Of a DNA stretch of 36,519 nucleotides, positions 32,867 to 36,519 are shown piece after piece (the first letter of the stretch is position 1; every line of letters begins with the position of its first letter). The DNA comes from Planctomycetaceae bacterium (lineage in GTDB: Bacteria; Planctomycetota; Planctomycetia; Pirellulales; Pirellulaceae): NCBI GenBank assembly GCA_018658605.1, contig JABHUV010000250.1:1-36519 (forward strand). Direction: 5' to 3'. Made by a program: the position numbers and the translations under genes. A model generated the notes under the pieces. The model worked only from the letters and a program-made list of their open reading frames with translations, had not been told where the DNA came from and made no database searches.

Positions 32867-34852
32867 GTGATCAAGACAGAACGATTTGTTGCAGTAACGC
32901 TCGCCGCATGCGTTTTGGTTTTTGCTATGAGTTCGCGACCAACCCAAGCCTGGGATGCGAGTTTTGCCGCTGCCGCCAAAGTGATTCAGACTCGCTGTAT
33001 GTCTTGCCATGACAGTGAAACACGAGAGGGTGAAATCGACTTGACCCCCGTGCTGCAGAAAAAAAATAGTTCCTACGGGAAGTATACCAATCTGTGGATC
33101 AAGCTCGAAAATAAGGTGACTCGTGGTGAAATGCCACCCCCAGATGAAAATCCCCTGAAGCCATCGGAGAAGGAAACCATCAAGCATTGGTTCCACGAAT
33201 CGTTTGTTTTGCGAGAGGGAAAATCGCATATAGGTCGGACGCCATTGCGCCGCTTAACGCGTTATGAATTTGAAAACACCTTAGAAGACGTCTTATCGAT
33301 CAAGCTCAAAATACCGTATCGCGATGTCATCACTGACCGTATCGATGTATCCAAAATTAAGTCCATCGTGCCGTCGGATATCCCAGGAGAATCCGGCTTC
33401 GACAATGACGCGTTATATATGGAACAATTCAAGCCACCGCTCAACGATCTTGCCAATGCCGTGCATTACGCCTTGTCGGAATTCAGCAAAGATCCCATGG
33501 CTAGGAAAGCTGTCTTAGGCCGAGCGGATATTCCGATGGATGCCGACGCGGTTGAAATCCAACAGGTCATTTCAAAGTTTCTAATGCGGGCCTACCGTGG
33601 ATCGCGCGAACAACTAGAAGAGTATACGGATGTTTACTACAACTTGTATCAAAAACACGTGCAGATCTCTAAAGACTACAATGCAAGTCTACGTTATGCG
33701 CTGGAAATGATTTTGATATCTCCCGAATTTTTGTACCGTTTTGAAGAGAGTAAGAACCTCGACACGCCTTATCCGGTTGCGGGTTTGGAACTGGCGACAC
33801 GCCTGTCATATTTTCTGTGGTCCACGGCACCGGATGAGGAGTTACTGCAACTTGGGCGAGACGGGAGTCTGCTGCAGGACGATGTGCTGAAGTCGCAAGT
33901 CGCCAGAATGTTGAATTCTCCGAAGCGACTTGCCCTTTCCGAGAATTTTGCTGGACAATGGCTTGGTTTCGACGACTTATTGTCCAATCGGGAGTATCTA
34001 TCGAGTGAACGATGGAACCGAGAAACTTACGACGAAGTATTGTTTTTCGTTGACGAGCTCATTAAATCGGACAGAAGTTTTTTGGAGTTGATTCAAAGCG
34101 ATTGGATTTACAAAAGGTCCTCCGCCCGCGGATATCAGAAAATTGATCCGGAGTCTGTGCAAAACTTGTACGCGAATATCTTCGCGAGCCGGCAAAGCAT
34201 TACAGAAAACGAGCGGGATCGGTACGATCCGCCTGTGCTCGTGAAAACGCAAGATGACAGAGAAGGTGGCATCATTACCAGCCCGGCGATTATGCGACTG
34301 ACGGCCTCGAAGGACCGGACGAGTCCAATCCGCCGCGGCGTTTGGGTGTTGAGTACTATAATTGGGCAAGACCTAGAACCCCCGCCGAATGTACCGTCGC
34401 TAGCAGAAGCACGTGAATCGCTGCAGGTGAAAGAAAACCCGTCGGTCGCGGAGTTGATTAAGCAACATGTTTCCAAATCGGAGTGTATTATTTGTCACCG
34501 ATCGATAGATCCATTGGGATTGGGACTGGAGAACTTTGCGCCAACCGGTGAATGGCGAACACTCTATCCAGATCAGACGCCTGTGCAATCAGCTGGCGTG
34601 ATGCCCAACGGCAAGACATTCAAAACTCCTAGAGAGATGAAACTGCTGTTGCTAGAAATGTATCAAGATGACATCGCGAATAATTTCGTGCAACAGATGT
34701 TTGCTTATGCCTTGGGTCGAAAATCTGAACCATTTGATCGGTTTGCACTTCAGCGGATTCTCGGAGAGGTCAAACAGGACGGTTACAAAATAAATACAGT
34801 GATTGAACAGATCGTCTTATCCAAACAATTCCGATACCGTCAGGATCGCTGA
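32867..34852 (+). CDS. DUF1592-type multidomain protein with c-type haem motifs
   Basis: Large exported protein of the planctomycete DUF1587/1595/1592/1588/1585 architecture. Translation starts at GTG two bases after the DUF1552 stop, implying coupling. Signal peptide about 1-28 (PTQA-WD). N-terminal cytochrome-like domain: C44-M-S-C-H48 and GEMPPPDENPL as axial-Met loop (about 96). Then DUF1587 (RTPLRRLTRYEFENTLEDVL), DUF1595 (about 215-275), DUF1592 (about 285-410, FLYRFEE and LATRLSYFLW), DUF1588 (about 470-565) with a second CXXCH at 540-544 (CIICHRSIDPLGLG), and DUF1585 at the end. Length 661 aa is on the short side. The family probably carries electrons or binds haem together with DUF1552 partners; the reaction is unknown. 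Confidence 0.94.
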   Translation: MIKTERFVAVTLAACVLVFAMSSRPTQAWDASFAAAAKVIQTRCMSCHDSETREGEIDLTPVLQKKNSSYGKYTNLWIKLENKVTRGEMPPPDENPLKPSEKETIKHWFHESFVLREGKSHIGRTPLRRLTRYEFENTLEDVLSIKLKIPYRDVITDRIDVSKIKSIVPSDIPGESGFDNDALYMEQFKPPLNDLANAVHYALSEFSKDPMARKAVLGRADIPMDADAVEIQQVISKFLMRAYRGSREQLEEYTDVYYNLYQKHVQISKDYNASLRYALEMILISPEFLYRFEESKNLDTPYPVAGLELATRLSYFLWSTAPDEELLQLGRDGSLLQDDVLKSQVARMLNSPKRLALSENFAGQWLGFDDLLSNREYLSSERWNRETYDEVLFFVDELIKSDRSFLELIQSDWIYKRSSARGYQKIDPESVQNLYANIFASRQSITENERDRYDPPVLVKTQDDREGGIITSPAIMRLTASKDRTSPIRRGVWVLSTIIGQDLEPPPNVPSLAEARESLQVKENPSVAELIKQHVSKSECIICHRSIDPLGLGLENFAPTGEWRTLYPDQTPVQSAGVMPNGKTFKTPREMKLLLLEMYQDDIANNFVQQMFAYALGRKSEPFDRFALQRILGEVKQDGYKINTVIEQIVLSKQFRYRQDR

Positions 34853-35034
34853 TATTACCTAAGTGCTTCAAGAGGATTCCCTACAACAACCTGCTATCTG
34901 TTGTGAGTGTATAGGAGATCAATAATCAGAAGAATTGAGAATAAAACGCATCTTCTCGTGACGAAGAACATGTCAAGGATTATGATTAAGGGAGGTCATT
35001 CATGGAGACGACTTCCACTTAACGAGGATTCGCC

Positions 35035-36492
35035 ATGCTAACAGTTTTGAGCAATCGACGACGGGTCTGTAATGGATTCACACGCAGGCAGTTACTGCAG
35101 GTGGGCGGAGCGGGACTGTTTGGGATCAACTTTCCTCAAGTATTGGCCGCGGAATCTGCCCAGCAATCGGACAAGCCACGTGCAAAGTCGGTTATCTTTG
35201 TCTACCTCTTTGGTGGTCCGAGCCAATTGGAGACATTTGATTGCAAGCCAGACGCCCCCAGCCACATCGTTGGGCCTTTTAAAACCACGGCAACGTCAAA
35301 TCCCGAGTTACGATTTTGTGAACACCTTCCGATGCTAGCAAAAAGAACTCAGGATTTTTGTCTGGTTCGTACGCTCAATCATTCCCAAAATGATCATAAT
35401 GCATCGCATTACATCCAAACGGGGCATCCCATGCCCGCGGCCGAACGAGGTCCCTCCAATGTCAATGCCGCTCCCAACGATTGGCCATCTATTGGATCAG
35501 TTATTAACTATCTGGACCGCCAACAGGCACGAGCTGGTCAGCGAACGATTCCCAGTTACGTATACTTACCCAATCGACATGGTGAAATTCAATTAGGTGG
35601 ACAATACGATCGCCTCGGCCAATACGCCGGTTGGCTCGGTTCCGAATATAATGCCTTCTCGACTCGAATCCATAAGCGCAAGCCCGGCGATAACCCCTAT
35701 TATCGTGTTTGCGACGACGAGGAGTTGAAATTTGCCTTCGCGGGTCTTGAAATCAACAAAGGAATCACCGTTGATCGACTTCAACGCCGGCAATCATTGC
35801 TGGATCAGTTCGACCAGTCGCGTCGAGCATTGTCAGGCTCTCGTGAGGTTGTACAATTTGGCGACCTGCGCGACGAGGCCCTCGATATGGTTCTGTCTGA
35901 CCGGCTTCGTCAGGCACTAAGTCTGAAAAGCGAACCCGACAAATTACGAGATCGTTACGGGCGCAACTTGTTTGGACAATCGCTGATCGTCGGACGACGC
36001 ATGGTCGAGGCGGGAGCGCGATTTACTACCGTGATCTGGGACATGACCGACGGCGCTGACTCTGGCTGGGATTCTCATGAAGGCCTGACGTCCAGCATGC
36101 GAGACCATCTGTTGCCGGGGCTTGACCGAGGTTTTTCGGCGTTGCTTGATGACCTGCGGCAGCGAGGACTACTCGACGATACACTGGTGGTTTGTTGTGG
36201 TGAAATGGGACGCACGCCAGCATTCTTGAATCGCGGTAACGAGGATGGTCGTGATCATTGGAGTTATTGTTTTCCGGCCATTCTCGCCGGTGGTGGCATC
36301 AAGGACGGGTTGGTTTATGGGAAATCAGATCGTCACGCAGCATATCCTTTGGAAAAACCTGTTTCCCCGGAAGATCTTACGGCAACGATTTTTCATGCTC
36401 TCGGTGTCAATCCCCATATTCCATTGCTCAACAAACGTGGACAACCGGTGGCACTAGTCAATAACGGTCACGTAATCGACGTGTTCCGATAA
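35035..36492 (+). CDS. DUF1501 family protein, Tat-exported
   Basis: Second DUF1501 protein of the window, divergent in sequence from the one at 28034. Twin-Arg leader T16-R-R-Q-L-L-Q-V-G-G followed by a hydrophobic run to about 38. Family blocks: SVIFVYLFGGPSQLETFDCK (55-74), LVRTLNHSQNDHNASHYIQTGH, GWDSHEG, CGEMGRTPAF and GRDHW (405-409). Length 485 aa is normal. CGAGGA precedes the ATG. The gene is 182 bases after the DUF1592 gene in the same direction, so it may be a third operon member or have its own promoter. What follows lies beyond the window. Confidence 0.94.
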   Translation: MLTVLSNRRRVCNGFTRRQLLQVGGAGLFGINFPQVLAAESAQQSDKPRAKSVIFVYLFGGPSQLETFDCKPDAPSHIVGPFKTTATSNPELRFCEHLPMLAKRTQDFCLVRTLNHSQNDHNASHYIQTGHPMPAAERGPSNVNAAPNDWPSIGSVINYLDRQQARAGQRTIPSYVYLPNRHGEIQLGGQYDRLGQYAGWLGSEYNAFSTRIHKRKPGDNPYYRVCDDEELKFAFAGLEINKGITVDRLQRRQSLLDQFDQSRRALSGSREVVQFGDLRDEALDMVLSDRLRQALSLKSEPDKLRDRYGRNLFGQSLIVGRRMVEAGARFTTVIWDMTDGADSGWDSHEGLTSSMRDHLLPGLDRGFSALLDDLRQRGLLDDTLVVCCGEMGRTPAFLNRGNEDGRDHWSYCFPAILAGGGIKDGLVYGKSDRHAAYPLEKPVSPEDLTATIFHALGVNPHIPLLNKRGQPVALVNNGHVIDVFR

Positions 36493-36519
36493 AAGAATGA
36501 CATGCTGTGTTTGGGCCCA

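Noticed and set aside
34883..34904. ACAACA/TGTTGT inverted repeat after the DUF1592 gene
   Set aside because: Six pairs, A/T-rich, no T-run; too weak to call a terminator.
1..36519. CRISPR arrays, tRNA or rRNA genes, insertion sequences, prophage genes and SusC/SusD pairs
   Set aside because: I looked for these across the window on both strands and saw no supporting repeats, cloverleaf-like segments, transposase motifs or receptor-type proteins.

Overview
The window looks like a chromosomal stretch from a member of the Planctomycetota, probably a Pirellula-like lineage. This is inferred from family content: six secreted formylglycine sulfatases, two DUF1501 proteins with Tat-type leaders, a DUF1552 (HXXSHH)/DUF1592 pair, the 'Pirellula/Verrucomicrobium-type' haem-binding (TIGR02603) and dehydrogenase (TIGR02604) modules, a ThuA-domain protein and many secreted beta-propellers. 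Nearly every product carries an export signal. I see no rRNA, tRNA, CRISPR array, transposase or phage gene. Base composition is roughly balanced; the sulfatase-esterase gene at 5.8-8.1 kb looks more GC-rich than its neighbours by eye.

Layout. 1-348: possible 3' end of an upstream gene, a hairpin, then the leader of the first gene. 349-2474: sulfatase (+) convergent with a small alpha/beta hydrolase (-). 2572-5585 (-): a DUF4956 membrane protein followed by a CotH protein with EF-hands and a lamin-tail domain. 5786-8062 (-): a two-domain sulfatase-esterase fusion. 8326-9816 (+): an iduronate-2-sulfatase-like enzyme. 9913-14447 (+): haem-binding protein, membrane-bound-dehydrogenase-type propeller, ThuA protein. 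14507-18782 (-): a facing operon of a five-CXXCH PA14 cytochrome protein and a soluble propeller. 19098-20387 (+): an Asp-box (sialidase-like) propeller facing a sialate O-acetylesterase-like SASA esterase (20532-22247, -). 22487-27762: a small propeller-like protein, two sulfatases and an unknown secreted protein with a strong terminator. 28034-31084 (-): sulfatase then DUF1501. 31293-34852 (+): DUF1552 and DUF1592 genes, tightly coupled. 35035-36492 (+): a second DUF1501.

How it may work together (inference). The secreted enzymes would strip sulfate (six sulfatases) and acyl groups (fused esterase, SASA esterase, small hydrolase) from a complex sulfated, acylated polysaccharide. Two cytochrome-plus-propeller operons, which face each other, and the ThuA protein would oxidise released sugars and pass electrons to periplasmic c-type haems. 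No SusC/SusD, TonB receptor, glycoside hydrolase or sulfatase-maturing enzyme is recognisable inside the window, so uptake, backbone cleavage and Cys-to-formylglycine maturation must be encoded elsewhere.

Most noteworthy: the sulfatase-esterase fusion; the facing redox operons, one with the usual dehydrogenase/haem fusion split into two overlapping genes in reversed order; a CotH-DUF4956 pair without the usual VTC polyphosphate polymerase gene; the C-terminal extension on the DUF1552 protein; and a near-duplicated promoter/leader in front of two plus-strand genes about 2.7 kb apart.
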